Source: Polaribacter cellanae (GTDB lineage: Bacteria > Bacteroidota > Bacteroidia > Flavobacteriales > Flavobacteriaceae). Taken from it: a DNA stretch of 64,000 bases. The DNA is taken from positions 4,068,501 to 4,132,500 of the forward strand of contig NZ_CP071869.1 in the NCBI RefSeq assembly GCF_017569185.1, in the 5' to 3' direction. Both the position numbers and the translations under genes were made by a program. Of the stretch, positions 1 to 9,214 are shown piece after piece. The notes beneath the pieces are model-generated. The model had not been told where the DNA came from. It searched no databases and saw only the letters and a list, made by a program, of their open reading frames with translations. Position 1 is the stretch's first letter. Each line of letters begins with the position of its first letter.

Positions 1-1981
1 CAGCAATGTTATAGGAAGTGTTAAAATTTAAATTGTTTAAAAGTGTTATTTTTTTATCTTCTTCGTCACTATCTGGGTCATCTGATGCGACTTTGGCTTC
101 CAAAACATTGTTTACAGAAATTCCAATAGAATTACTTAATCCTGTAGATGGAGCTTTGTATAAACTATTATCGAAAATAGTGTACTGTTCAAAATCTAAA
201 GGGTCTGCACTTTTGCGAACTTGTTTTACATATTGGCTACCAAAATCTGGCCTGTAAGAATAAGAAATAGAGGGTCTAAGAGTGTGTCTAATCGTTTTTA
301 ATTTTCCTCTTTTAAAATTAAATGTACCATAAATGTTTGTAGATAAACTAACTCCTAAATTATAGGTTCTAAAAGACTTAAAACCAACTAAAGAATCGGT
401 TCTAACTTCTGCACGAATAGGGTCGTATTCTTTTTCGATATAATTAAAATTCCAAGATTCTTCGTAATTTGCGCTTGGCGAAATTGTAAAATATTTAAAA
501 GCTTTTAAGTTGGTGTTGGTTCCTGTTCTATGTCGCATTCCAGACTTAGCAGTTTTAAACATCTTAGCAGTTAAAAAATTATCTTCTGTTGTATTTATTA
601 AATACTGGGCTTGCATTGTATAGTTGAAACCCATTTTTTGAATTGGGTTTTTCTTTACACCATCTTTACCTGCAAATGGGTAAATTCGGTTCATATTCAA
701 CGTTAACGAAGGCAAAGTCATTGTAATTCTTTTTGTATTCGTATTTTGTTGGTGTGTTGCAGTAACATTCATATTAAAAGGTGTTCCAACAAAAGTTTTA
801 CTATAATTTACAGACGAGTTAAAAGAGTTGTTTTGTGATTGAGAAATATTAGATTGGTTTAAAGACTGCCTAAAAAAACGACTACTTCCTAAATTAACAG
901 AAGCTGTAAATCTAGAATTAGGACTTGCTTTAGAATCTTGATTGTGAGACCAACGTAAGTTAAAATTATTAGATTTAGAGAAATTTTTAAAACCACGAAT
1001 TCCATTAATTATATTTTCGTAGTTAAAGCTAAAAGAGCCATTAAAACGATATCTTTTATTATAGTTAGAGTTGGCTCGAAAACCCCAAGTTCCATTAGAA
1101 TAAGCGTCTCCAGTAATTGCAAGATCTATATAATCGCTAATGGCAAAATAATAACCACCATTTTGGAAACCAATTCCTCTGCTAGTACTACCAGTATCGA
1201 AAGCAGGAATTAAAAAACCAGAAACACTTGTTTTTGATAATGGAAAATAAGCAAAAGGTAAAACTATTGGAGTTGGTATATCTGCTAAAACCAAATTACT
1301 AGTGCCTACAATAATTTTTTTTCCAGGGACTAACTTTGCTTTGTTTGTTGCAATATAGTAATCTGGTTTTTCTTTATCTGAAGTTGTAAAGCGAATTTTT
1401 CGAATATAAATTGTCGAGTCATTTACTCTTTTGGTTTTCTCTCCATAAGTAAACATTTCACCTTGCTTAGTTTTTAAACCATAAATTAAAGCTCTTTTGG
1501 TTTTAAAATTATATACAATAGAATCTTGTTCGGTTTCTTCGTTACCTTGTTTAAATATAGGACGTTGTACATACCCTGTACTGTCTTTTATTCCTTTGGC
1601 AAAAAGTGTGTTTTTTTTATAATCTACAATTATAATTCCTGCTTTTAAATCTATATTTGTATAGGTAATATTTGCTTCATTATATAAAGTAACCGTTTTA
1701 TTTTTAGCATCTTGTATTGTATAATCTGTAGCAACATGCGTTATAATGTCTTCTATGCTTTCTTTCGGTTTTATAGTATCTAAAGAAGTCGTATCCTTTT
1801 TTTTACGTAAAAGAGTGTCCTTTTTTAAATTTGGAATGCTATCTTTTTTAAGTGGAGCAATCGTATCTCTTTTTCCAAGAGGAACAACTGTTTTTTTAGT
1901 TGGTTTTATATCTTGAGAAAACCCTAGCTTTATAAAAAAGAAGCAACAAAATAAAAGTATGTATGATAGGTTTGTTTGCAA
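1..1981 (-). CDS. lptD: LptD-type outer-membrane LPS assembly protein (partial, runs off left edge)
   Basis: About 660 residues are visible; the C-terminus lies outside the window. It opens with a hydrophobic signal peptide ending LGFSQD, then a Thr/Lys/Asp-rich linker, then an OstA-like periplasmic part (NEANITYTNIDLKAG), then a long stretch of alternating beta-barrel sequence rich in Asn, Tyr and Phe (for example RYRFNGSFSFNYENI). This is the layout of the Bacteroidota LptD that inserts lipopolysaccharide into the outer membrane. No in-frame ATG exists between the upstream stop at 2042-2044 and the signal peptide, so TTG at 1979-1981 is the likely start. A weak promoter (TAATTTTG read on the minus strand at 2060-2053) lies upstream. 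It is divergent from the amidase gene, about 90 bp away. Confidence 0.85.
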   Translation of the reverse strand, partial: MQTNLSYILLFCCFFFIKLGFSQDIKPTKKTVVPLGKRDTIAPLKKDSIPNLKKDTLLRKKKDTTSLDTIKPKESIEDIITHVATDYTIQDAKNKTVTLYNEANITYTNIDLKAGIIIVDYKKNTLFAKGIKDSTGYVQRPIFKQGNEETEQDSIVYNFKTKRALIYGLKTKQGEMFTYGEKTKRVNDSTIYIRKIRFTTSDKEKPDYYIATNKAKLVPGKKIIVGTSNLVLADIPTPIVLPFAYFPLSKTSVSGFLIPAFDTGSTSRGIGFQNGGYYFAISDYIDLAITGDAYSNGTWGFRANSNYNKRYRFNGSFSFNYENIINGIRGFKNFSKSNNFNLRWSHNQDSKASPNSRFTASVNLGSSRFFRQSLNQSNISQSQNNSFNSSVNYSKTFVGTPFNMNVTATHQQNTNTKRITMTLPSLTLNMNRIYPFAGKDGVKKNPIQKMGFNYTMQAQYLINTTEDNFLTAKMFKTAKSGMRHRTGTNTNLKAFKYFTISPSANYEESWNFNYIEKEYDPIRAEVRTDSLVGFKSFRTYNLGVSLSTNIYGTFNFKRGKLKTIRHTLRPSISYSYRPDFGSQYVKQVRKSADPLDFEQYTIFDNSLYKAPSTGLSNSIGISVNNVLEAKVASDDPDSDEEDKKITLLNNLNFNTSYNIA

Positions 1982-2074
1982 TGCTTTAAATACTATTTTT
2001 GTATGCGAGTAAAAATATGGCTCAATAATTGAAGTTCCAAATTAATAAACGCCAAAATTAGTTAAATTTTATTG

Positions 2075-3166
2075 ATGCAATCCCAACAAAAACACAAAAA
2101 AATAAATAAAAAGAAAAATCTTTTTCTTTTATTCCTTCTACTCTTTTTTTTAAGTGGTATAAATATACTTGTAGCACAAAAAAAATATACAGTGGTTTTA
2201 GATGCTGGTCATGGAGGAAAAGACCCTGGCAATTTAGGAAATGGTTATAAAGAAAAAAATATTGCACTAAAAGTTGCTTTACTAGTAGGTAAAAAACTAA
2301 AAAGAAAAAAAGATGTAAAAGTAATTTTTACCCGAGATAAAGATGTTTTTATAGATTTATGGAAAAGAGGAGACATTGCAAATAATTCTAAAGCAGATTT
2401 GTTTGTGTCTATTCATTGCGATTCACACACTTCTAACGCATATGGAGCAGGAACTTTTGTATTAGGGTTAAGAGGAAATAAAAAAAACTTAGAAATTGCC
2501 AAGCGAGAAAATGCAGTAATTTTATTAGAAGATAATTTTAAAGAGCGTTATAAAGGTTTCGACCCCAATTCAGCAGAATCTGTAATTGGTTTATCTTTGC
2601 TTCAAGAAGAAAATTTAGACAAGAGTTTGGCTTTGGCGAGTATTATTCAGAATAATTTTTCATTAAAGTTAAAGAGAAACGATCGAAAAGTAAAACAAGA
2701 TAATTTTCAAGTTTTAAGAGAAACGATTATGCCAAGTGTTTTAGTAGAGTTAGGTTTTCTTACGAATAAGAGAGAAGGGCGCTATTTAAATTCTAGAAAA
2801 GGACAAACACAAATGGCAAACGCTATTGCAGATGCGATTTACAGTTATATAAATAACCTTAAATTAAATACGGTTATAGAAGAGGTAACAAATAATAAGT
2901 TTAAGAGTGAAATAGAATACAAAATTCAAATCGCATCAGGAAAAAATAAAATTGCAGAAAAATCCTACAATTTTAAAGGTCTAAAAAGTGTAGAGAGAGT
3001 AAAAATTGGATCTTTTTATAAATATTATTATGGAAATACAAATTCTTATAATTTGGTAAAAAAATCTTTAAAGAAAGCAAAATCAAAAGGATACAAAACA
3101 GCATTTATTGTGGCTTTTAAAGATGGAGAGAAAATACCAGTTAAAGAAGCCGTAAAAATGAAGTAG
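2075..3166 (+). CDS. N-acetylmuramoyl-L-alanine amidase (Amidase_3) with C-terminal SPOR-like module
   Basis: Zinc amidase that cuts the stem peptide from peptidoglycan. After a basic N-terminus and a signal/anchor segment (residues 15-35) comes the catalytic domain: DAGHGGKDPG with zinc His46, Glu60, VSIHCDSH with His114, and VELGFLTN near residue 226 with the catalytic Glu. The C-terminal 80 residues (YKIQIASG ... KDGEKIPVKEAV) look like a divergent SPOR fold that would bind denuded septal glycan. The same ending recurs in the proteins at 6398 and 6806. TTG at 2072 directly precedes the ATG chosen here. Expected in the periplasm; a role in daughter-cell separation is inference from the family. 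Confidence 0.9.
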   Translation: MQSQQKHKKINKKKNLFLLFLLLFFLSGINILVAQKKYTVVLDAGHGGKDPGNLGNGYKEKNIALKVALLVGKKLKRKKDVKVIFTRDKDVFIDLWKRGDIANNSKADLFVSIHCDSHTSNAYGAGTFVLGLRGNKKNLEIAKRENAVILLEDNFKERYKGFDPNSAESVIGLSLLQEENLDKSLALASIIQNNFSLKLKRNDRKVKQDNFQVLRETIMPSVLVELGFLTNKREGRYLNSRKGQTQMANAIADAIYSYINNLKLNTVIEEVTNNKFKSEIEYKIQIASGKNKIAEKSYNFKGLKSVERVKIGSFYKYYYGNTNSYNLVKKSLKKAKSKGYKTAFIVAFKDGEKIPVKEAVKMK

Positions 3167-3219
3167 GATTGAGTATTACTCGCAAAAATTAACTAATATT
3201 GTGTAAGATATAGAATAAA

Positions 3220-4173
3220 ATGACAAAAGAAATAAAAATAGGAATCGTAGCAATTGTAATTATTGCATGTTCAATTTGGGGGTTCAATTTTCTGAAAGGA
3301 AAAAATTTATTAGATTCTGGAACCCGAATGTTTAAGGTAGAGTATGCTAAAATCGGGGGACTTACAAGATCCAGTTCAGTAACTATTAACGGATTAAAAG
3401 TTGGTAAAGTAGATAAAATAGAATTTGATACTTCTAAAGAAAGAAGAGGTTATTTAATTGTAACATTTATTGTAGAAAACGATTTTCAATTCTCTAAAAA
3501 TAGTGTTGTAAGAATATATTCTCCAAGTCCATTAGGAGGCTCTAACTTAGCAATTGTGCCAGATTACGAAGGAGAAATGGCAGTTTCTGGAGATTTGTTA
3601 CAAGGAGAAATGGAAGAAAGTTTATTTACTTCTATTGGAGAACGCTTAAACCCATTACAACAAAAAATAGAAAAAGTAATTGTAAGAGCAGATACTTTAT
3701 TTAGTGGAATTAATAAAGTTTTAAATGACAAAACAATTGATGGAATTAACAGTTCCGTTTCTAATTTAGCAGCAACAATTAGCGACATTAGAAAAACGGT
3801 AAAAGCGGTAAACTCTATGGTTGTAGATAATCAAGAAAACCTAAAAGTTACACTTACAAATACAAAAAAAATTACTGGTAATTTAAGTAGATTATCAGAC
3901 AGTTTAACGACGGTTAATATCAATCAAATAGTTAAAAAAGCAGAAAATGCTGTAGATAATTTTAACAAATTGTCTAAGAAAATGAACTCTGGAGATGGGT
4001 CTATAGCCAAGTTAATCAACGATAAAAAAATGTACGATAATTTAGAAGCAGCAACTAAAGAATTAGAAGAGTTGTTAAGAGATATTAAGCTAAATCCAAA
4101 AAGATATGTACATTTCTCTATTTTTGGAAAAAGTCCTGGTCCTTACCAAAAAGTAGAAAAAGTAAAAGAATAA
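3220..4173 (+). CDS. MCE/MlaD family lipid-transport protein
   Basis: 317 residues. One N-terminal membrane anchor (residues about 7-25) is followed by an MCE domain (residues about 35-115; GGLTRSSSVTINGLKVGKV and GSNLAIVPD are characteristic) and a helical, coiled-coil-prone C-terminal half. MCE proteins form hexameric rings that move phospholipids between inner and outer membrane. No MlaE/MlaF permease or ATPase lies next to it, so the partner complex must be elsewhere. It follows the amidase by 53 bp on the same strand and precedes the iron-sulfur protein by 17 bp, so co-transcription is plausible. Confidence 0.88.
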   Translation: MTKEIKIGIVAIVIIACSIWGFNFLKGKNLLDSGTRMFKVEYAKIGGLTRSSSVTINGLKVGKVDKIEFDTSKERRGYLIVTFIVENDFQFSKNSVVRIYSPSPLGGSNLAIVPDYEGEMAVSGDLLQGEMEESLFTSIGERLNPLQQKIEKVIVRADTLFSGINKVLNDKTIDGINSSVSNLAATISDIRKTVKAVNSMVVDNQENLKVTLTNTKKITGNLSRLSDSLTTVNINQIVKKAENAVDNFNKLSKKMNSGDGSIAKLINDKKMYDNLEAATKELEELLRDIKLNPKRYVHFSIFGKSPGPYQKVEKVKE

Positions 4174-4190
4174 TTTAACCAACCTTACAT

Positions 4191-5507
4191 ATGCAATACC
4201 TACCAAACATACTTTTTGCCATTGCTTTAATTGCTGGTATCGGTTTTTTTGTGATAAATATTCGCAAACTAACTAGAAACATTAAACTAGGAAAAGATAT
4301 CAACAGAACAGATAATAAATCCGAGCGTTGGAAAAATATGATAAGAATTGCTTTGGGGCAATCTAAAATGGTACGAAGACCATTTTCTGGTTTCCTACAT
4401 GTAATAGTGTACGTTGGTTTTATTATTATAAATATAGAAGTTTTAGAAATTATTGTAGATGGTCTTTTAGGAACTCACAGGGTTTTTAAAGGGTTTTTAG
4501 GCGATGCTTTTTATGGTTTTTTAATTGGAACTTTCGAAATATTAGCAGCCTTAGTGTTTGTTGCGGTTATTTTATTTTGGACGCGTAGAAATGTGGCAAA
4601 TATCAAACGTTTTTTAAGCAGAGAAATGAAAGGTTGGCCAAAGAACGATGGAAATTTTATTCTATACTTCGAAATGGTTTTAATGACACTTTTCTTAATA
4701 ATGAATGCTGCAGATCCAGCATTTCAACAAGCAGGAATTGGAAATCCAATAAGTAAGTTTATTGTACCTTTATTCGATGGTTTTTCTACAGAAACTGTTC
4801 ATACAATAGAAAGAACAGCTTGGTGGATTCATATTTTAGGAATTTTGGTTTTCTTAAACTATTTATATTATTCGAAACATTTACACATTCTTCTAGCGTT
4901 TCCAAATACATTTTTTGCCAACTTAAAGCCAAAAGGACAGTTTAATAATTTAGCATCTGTTACCAACGAAGTAAAATTAATGATGGATCCAGATGCAGAT
5001 CCGTATGCAACTCCAGCACAAGGAGAAGAGGATGTAGTTCCAGAAAAATTTGGCGCATCTGAAGTTACCGATTTAAATTGGGTTCAATTACTAAACGCAT
5101 ACACCTGTACAGAATGTGGACGATGCACCTCTGCTTGTCCTGCAAACTTAACTGGTAAAAAATTATCTCCTCGTAAAATTATGATGGATACCAGAGATCG
5201 TTTGGAAGAAGTAGGTAGAAATATCGATGCAAATGGAGGTGCTTTTAAAGACGATGGAAAGCAATTATTAAACGATTACATAAAACCAGAAGAACTGTGG
5301 GCATGCACAAGTTGTAATGCTTGTGTAGAAGAGTGCCCAGTAAATATAGATCCACTTTCTATAATTATAGATATGAGAAGATATTTAGTTATGGAAGAAA
5401 GTGCAGCACCACAAGAATTAAATGCTATGATGACGAATATAGAAAACAATGGTGCTCCTTGGCAATACAATCAACAAGATCGATTGAATTGGGCTAAGGA
5501 AAAGTAA
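4191..5507 (+). CDS. Membrane-bound 4Fe-4S dicluster oxidoreductase subunit (HdrD/GlpC-like)
   Basis: 438 residues. The first half has about five hydrophobic helices resembling the nitrate-reductase gamma/HdrE cytochrome b type (possible haem His residues in GFLHVIVY and HTIERTAWWIHILG). The second half has two 4Fe-4S motifs: C306-C309-C312-C316 and C372-C375-C378-C382, each ending in Cys-Pro. It therefore looks like a natural fusion of membrane and ferredoxin-like subunits feeding electrons to or from the quinone pool. The next gene supplies the CCG-domain partner. Such pairs are common in Flavobacteriia, but the physiological donor is not known to me. Confidence 0.85.
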   Translation: MQYLPNILFAIALIAGIGFFVINIRKLTRNIKLGKDINRTDNKSERWKNMIRIALGQSKMVRRPFSGFLHVIVYVGFIIINIEVLEIIVDGLLGTHRVFKGFLGDAFYGFLIGTFEILAALVFVAVILFWTRRNVANIKRFLSREMKGWPKNDGNFILYFEMVLMTLFLIMNAADPAFQQAGIGNPISKFIVPLFDGFSTETVHTIERTAWWIHILGILVFLNYLYYSKHLHILLAFPNTFFANLKPKGQFNNLASVTNEVKLMMDPDADPYATPAQGEEDVVPEKFGASEVTDLNWVQLLNAYTCTECGRCTSACPANLTGKKLSPRKIMMDTRDRLEEVGRNIDANGGAFKDDGKQLLNDYIKPEELWACTSCNACVEECPVNIDPLSIIIDMRRYLVMEESAAPQELNAMMTNIENNGAPWQYNQQDRLNWAKEK

Positions 5508-5511
5508 AATT

Positions 5512-5598
5512 AGTAGGCAGTCTTCAATGGGCAGTAATCAGTCAGCTACTAACTGCCAACTGAAGACTGAGAACTGAAGACTGAGAACTGAGGACTAA
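5512..5598. repeat. Family A low-complexity intergenic repeat
   Basis: The 108-bp gap between the two iron-sulfur genes is filled by a degenerate repetition of short words such as AACTGAAGACTGAG and GGCAGTCTTCA. Similar tracts occur at 23153-23223, 24945-25163 and 33628-33690. It splits what would otherwise be a tight operon. Confidence 0.7.
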
Positions 5599-5615
5599 AA
5601 TAAAAATTATAAAAG

Positions 5616-6395
5616 ATGATCGTACCAACAATGGCAGAAATGATGGCTCAAGGCAAACAACCAGAAGTATTGTTTTGGGTTGGAGCAGCAGGAAGTTATG
5701 ATGATAGAGCAAAGAAAATATCAAGAGCATTCGTAAAAATATTACACGCAGCAAACGTAAATTTTGCAGTTTTAGGTACTGAAGAATCTTCTACAGGAGA
5801 TGCCGCAAAAAGAGCAGGAAACGAGTTTTTGTTTCAAATGCAAGCAATAATGAATATTGAAGTTTTAAATGCTTACGAAGTAAAGAAAATAGTTACTTGC
5901 GATCCACATTCCTTCAATACTTTAAAAAATGAATATCCAGAATTAGGTGGAAAATACGAAGTTTTTCACCATACACAATTTATTCAAAATTTAATTGCTG
6001 AAAGACGATTAAAAATAGACGAAAATACTTTACAAGGAAAAAGAGTTACGTTTCACGACCCATGTTATTTAGGAAGAGCAAACGAAGTGTACGAATCTCC
6101 ACGAGATTTAATTCGCAGGTTAGGCGTAAACTTAACAGAGATGAAACGTAGCAAAAGAACTGCATTATGTTGTGGAGCAGGAGGAGCGCAAATGTTTAAA
6201 GATGCAGAAGCTGGAGATAAAGAAGTAAATGTTTTAAGAACAGAAGACGCTTTAGAAACCAAACCAGAAATTATAGCAACAGGTTGCCCTTATTGTAACA
6301 CAATGATGACTGATGGAATAAAATTCAAGGAAAAAGAAACAGAAGTTAAAGTAAAAGACATTGCAGAATTAATTGCAGAAGCTAATAATTTATAA
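5616..6395 (+). CDS. Cysteine-rich CCG-domain Fe-S protein (HdrB/LutA-like)
   Basis: 259 residues with the two Cys-rich modules of heterodisulfide-reductase subunit B: HDPCYLGR at about residue 150, CCGAGG with C185-C186, and CPYCNTMM near residue 225. In the family these bind an unusual [4Fe-4S] cluster used in electron transfer or disulfide chemistry. The first CCG module is degenerate. It is the soluble partner of the membrane Fe-S protein upstream. Start ATG at 5616, 18 bp after the end of the repeat; MIVPTMAEM is the usual flavobacterial N-terminus. Confidence 0.85.
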   Translation: MIVPTMAEMMAQGKQPEVLFWVGAAGSYDDRAKKISRAFVKILHAANVNFAVLGTEESSTGDAAKRAGNEFLFQMQAIMNIEVLNAYEVKKIVTCDPHSFNTLKNEYPELGGKYEVFHHTQFIQNLIAERRLKIDENTLQGKRVTFHDPCYLGRANEVYESPRDLIRRLGVNLTEMKRSKRTALCCGAGGAQMFKDAEAGDKEVNVLRTEDALETKPEIIATGCPYCNTMMTDGIKFKEKETEVKVKDIAELIAEANNL

Positions 6396-6397
6396 TT

Positions 6398-6793
6398 ATG
6401 AGAAAAATTTTCTTATTTATTTTCACACTATCCATATTTGTAATACCTAATACAATTACAGCGCAAGAAAAGTATGTAGAGTATTTAAATGTAATAGCAA
6501 CTAATTTGTCTGATATTTATATAAAATCTAACGAAAGTTTATTCTTTACAGTTCAAATAGCGGCATTTACAAATAAAAATAGCGATTTAGAAAAAATTAA
6601 GAATATTGTTATAATAAGAGAAAAAGATAATTTATTAAAATATAGATTAGGAGAATTTCCTACCTATAAAGAAGCTACAGAATACAAAAGAATTGTTTTA
6701 AGTGTTTGTAAAGATGCATTTATTGTTCCTATTAAAAATGGAGAACGAATTCATATTAAAGAAGCTTTAAAAGAACCTTCAGTTAATTTATAA
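6398..6793 (+). CDS. Small secreted SPOR-domain protein
   Basis: 131 residues, starting 2 bp after the preceding stop. Signal peptide residues 1-22 (ending in ITAQE), then a single SPOR-like domain: FTVQIAAF ... YRLGEFPTYKEATEYK ... AFIVPIKNGERI. SPOR domains bind glycan strands lacking stem peptides. It carries no other domain. Possible regulator or adaptor at the cell envelope; the role is inference. It is paralogous to the next gene. Confidence 0.75.
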   Translation: MRKIFLFIFTLSIFVIPNTITAQEKYVEYLNVIATNLSDIYIKSNESLFFTVQIAAFTNKNSDLEKIKNIVIIREKDNLLKYRLGEFPTYKEATEYKRIVLSVCKDAFIVPIKNGERIHIKEALKEPSVNL

Positions 6794-6805
6794 AAGTAAA
6801 AAAAG

Positions 6806-7192
6806 ATGAAAAAAATAATAATTATATTCTCGATGATGGTTTTACTGTTTTCATGTGGAAATAAAGAAGTGAAAAAAGAAAAGCAAGAGATTGTAGCACC
6901 TGTACCAACAGATACTATTGTTAAAGAAGAGGTTGTAGAAGCCCAAGAACCAAGTCTTGTTTTTACGGTACAAATTGCGGCGTTAAGAAACCCTAATAAC
7001 CAATTAGCAAATCTAGAAGGTGTAAATACGTTCGAAGAAAATTTACTAACAAAATATAGAATAGGTACTTTCGAAACCTACGAAGAAGCTAGAAGTAAAA
7101 GAAATCAATTACGTTACAAATACAAAGGAGCCTTTGTACAAGCTTTAAAAAATAATCGCCCTATAAATATTAAAGAAGCATTAAATAATTAA
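6806..7192 (+). CDS. SPOR-domain lipoprotein
   Basis: 128 residues. Lipobox-like signal (MVLLFSC, Cys at about residue 17), then a Lys/Glu/Val/Pro-rich linker, then a SPOR domain (FTVQIAALRNPNNQ ... YRIGTFETYEEARSKRNQL). It lies 12 bp downstream of its paralogue and probably shares its transcript. The lipidated Cys would tether it to a membrane facing the periplasm. Confidence 0.78.
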   Translation: MKKIIIIFSMMVLLFSCGNKEVKKEKQEIVAPVPTDTIVKEEVVEAQEPSLVFTVQIAALRNPNNQLANLEGVNTFEENLLTKYRIGTFETYEEARSKRNQLRYKYKGAFVQALKNNRPINIKEALNN

Positions 7193-7212
7193 TAATTTTT
7201 ACTACTTTTTTA

Positions 7213-7722
7213 ATGGCAGATACTTTTCAAAATAATACAATTACACATTTTCCAGATATTTCTAAAATTAATTTTATAGCTATCGAAAAGAAATATTTAA
7301 AAGTAATTTTATTAAATATTGGCATCGTCTTTACAGTCTTATTCGCAGCCGTTTTTATTATTGATTATAAAGATTTATTCGAATTGAAAGAACATTCTAT
7401 ATGGTTATATGTAGTTGTTTTTATATTTTTGCTAATAACGCTTTCCATTAAAATTATTGGTTTTAAAAAGAAAAAATTTGCAGTAAGAGAAAAAGATATT
7501 TCTTATAAAAATGGCATTTTTTTTAGAACATTAACAACTGTTCCTTTCAATAGAATACAACATGTAGAGATAGATCAAGGCCCTTTTTCTCGTTATTTTA
7601 ACTTGGTTACTCTAAGCGTTTTTACTGCAGGCGATAGTAGCGACGATTTAACAATAAAAGGACTTATAAAAGAGGAAGCAACTAAAATTAAAGAATTTAT
7701 CAGCAATCAAATAGATGGATAA
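7213..7722 (+). CDS. Bacterial PH-domain (YdbS-like) membrane protein
   Basis: 169 residues. Two hydrophobic helices (about 31-55 and 63-87) precede a bPH2 domain (KKKFAVREKDISYKNG, then TTVPFNRIQHVEIDQGP), the signature of the YdbS family. It overlaps the start of the next gene by 8 bp, the classic ydbS-ydbT arrangement. Function in the family is poorly known; roles in membrane stress and tolerance of other bacteria's peptides have been suggested. Confidence 0.82.
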   Translation: MADTFQNNTITHFPDISKINFIAIEKKYLKVILLNIGIVFTVLFAAVFIIDYKDLFELKEHSIWLYVVVFIFLLITLSIKIIGFKKKKFAVREKDISYKNGIFFRTLTTVPFNRIQHVEIDQGPFSRYFNLVTLSVFTAGDSSDDLTIKGLIKEEATKIKEFISNQIDG

Positions 7723-9214
7723 TTCAGAAGATTTTAGCCATTTTAGGAGGCAATCTAAAAAAGGGATTCTTATTATTTATTTGAATTTACTCTATAAAGT
7801 GCTCAAAGCATTTTGGATTTTACTATTTCTTTTCATTCAAAAGTTTTCTAAAATTTCCGAAACCACCTTAAACTATATTTATTTAGGTGTTTTGGTTGTA
7901 CTCGTTTTTTTCTTAGTAAGAGCTTTCTTAATTTTTAAAAACTTTCAATTTAAAATAGAAAATAATCACTTTATCTTAAAAAGAGGAATCCTAAAAAAAA
8001 CCAACATTTCCATTCCTTTTGATAGAATACAGAACATTAATTTTAAGCAAAATATTATACAGCAAATAATTAATGTACATGAAGTAAATATAGAAACTGC
8101 AGGTTCTGCAAAAGCAGAAATTTCCATAAAAGCATTATCTTTTAAAGAAGCAAAAGCTTTAAAAAATGCAGTTACAATTTTCGATAAAAAAAATGTAACC
8201 CAAGAAACACAAATTACAGAAAAACCATTAATAAAAGTAGGTTTTTTAGAGTTAATAAAGGTAAGTTTAACCGAAAATCATTTACAAAGTTTATTACTGC
8301 TATTTGCCATTTTAATCGGTTTTTACCAGCAAATAAGCGAACTTTTCGATGGTTTGGGAAAAAGAGAAGTGTTAGACGATTATATTTCAGAAAATACATC
8401 AACATTAGAAACCAGTGTTTTTTTAATTGTTGGTTTGTTAATATTCTTTACAGTAATTGCGGTTTTAAGTTCTTTGGTTCGTGTGTTTTTAAGGCATTTT
8501 AATTTAACGGTTTTTGTAAAAAACAACGCACTAGAAATTTACCAAGGTTTAACCACCAAAAATTCGGTAATTTTAAAGAAAGATAAAGTGCAACACATTA
8601 CAGTTTCTTCGAATCCAATAAAAGAGAAATTAGGAATTTCATTTATTACTTTTAAACAAGCAATTAGCGGAAAAGTAAAAAAGAAACAGCATAAAATTAT
8701 AAAAATTGTTGGTTGTAAATCTGCACAAGTTGCAACCATAAAAGACTTATTGTTTCCGAATGAAAATTTAGAAGGTTTACATAAAAACTATCCAGATGCT
8801 TATTTTAGAGCTAGATTGTATTTTAGAAGTATATTATTTTTCTTACTATTAAATACAGGACTTTATTTTGGTTTTGAAAGCTTACACGTCTTTTGGATGA
8901 ATGCTTTATTAGTACCAATTTTTATATTTTTTATCGAACTAAAATTCAGAAAAAGATATTATTTATTTAATGACGATTTATTGTTGTTAGGTTCTGGAAG
9001 TATAGAAACACACAAAACCTATTTGCCATTCTATAAAGTGCAAAATGTAAAGTTGAAGCAAACCATTTTTCAAGCAAGAAAAAACGTGGCAGACATTGTT
9101 TTTCAAACAGCTTCAGGAAAAATAAAAATACCCTGCATTCAGTTAGAAAATGCACAAAAAATATATAATTACACATTGTTTAAAGTAGAAACGAGTAAAA
9201 AATTATGGATGTAA
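7715..9214 (+). CDS. Bacterial PH-domain (YdbT-like) membrane protein
   Basis: 499 residues with three bPH2 modules separated by hydrophobic helix pairs. Each module has the diagnostic P(F)DRIQN or K-V-Q-(H/N)-V motif: SIPFDRIQNINFKQ, LKKDKVQHITVSS, and LPFYKVQNVKLKQT. This is the YdbT layout. It overlaps the upstream gene by 8 bp and menA by 10 bp, so translation is probably coupled across all three. Confidence 0.82.
   Translation: MDNSEDFSHFRRQSKKGILIIYLNLLYKVLKAFWILLFLFIQKFSKISETTLNYIYLGVLVVLVFFLVRAFLIFKNFQFKIENNHFILKRGILKKTNISIPFDRIQNINFKQNIIQQIINVHEVNIETAGSAKAEISIKALSFKEAKALKNAVTIFDKKNVTQETQITEKPLIKVGFLELIKVSLTENHLQSLLLLFAILIGFYQQISELFDGLGKREVLDDYISENTSTLETSVFLIVGLLIFFTVIAVLSSLVRVFLRHFNLTVFVKNNALEIYQGLTTKNSVILKKDKVQHITVSSNPIKEKLGISFITFKQAISGKVKKKQHKIIKIVGCKSAQVATIKDLLFPNENLEGLHKNYPDAYFRARLYFRSILFFLLLNTGLYFGFESLHVFWMNALLVPIFIFFIELKFRKRYYLFNDDLLLLGSGSIETHKTYLPFYKVQNVKLKQTIFQARKNVADIVFQTASGKIKIPCIQLENAQKIYNYTLFKVETSKKLWM

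Noticed and set aside
18..257. 79-aa plus-strand ORF at the left edge
   Set aside because: Antisense to the lptD barrel; out-of-frame shadow.
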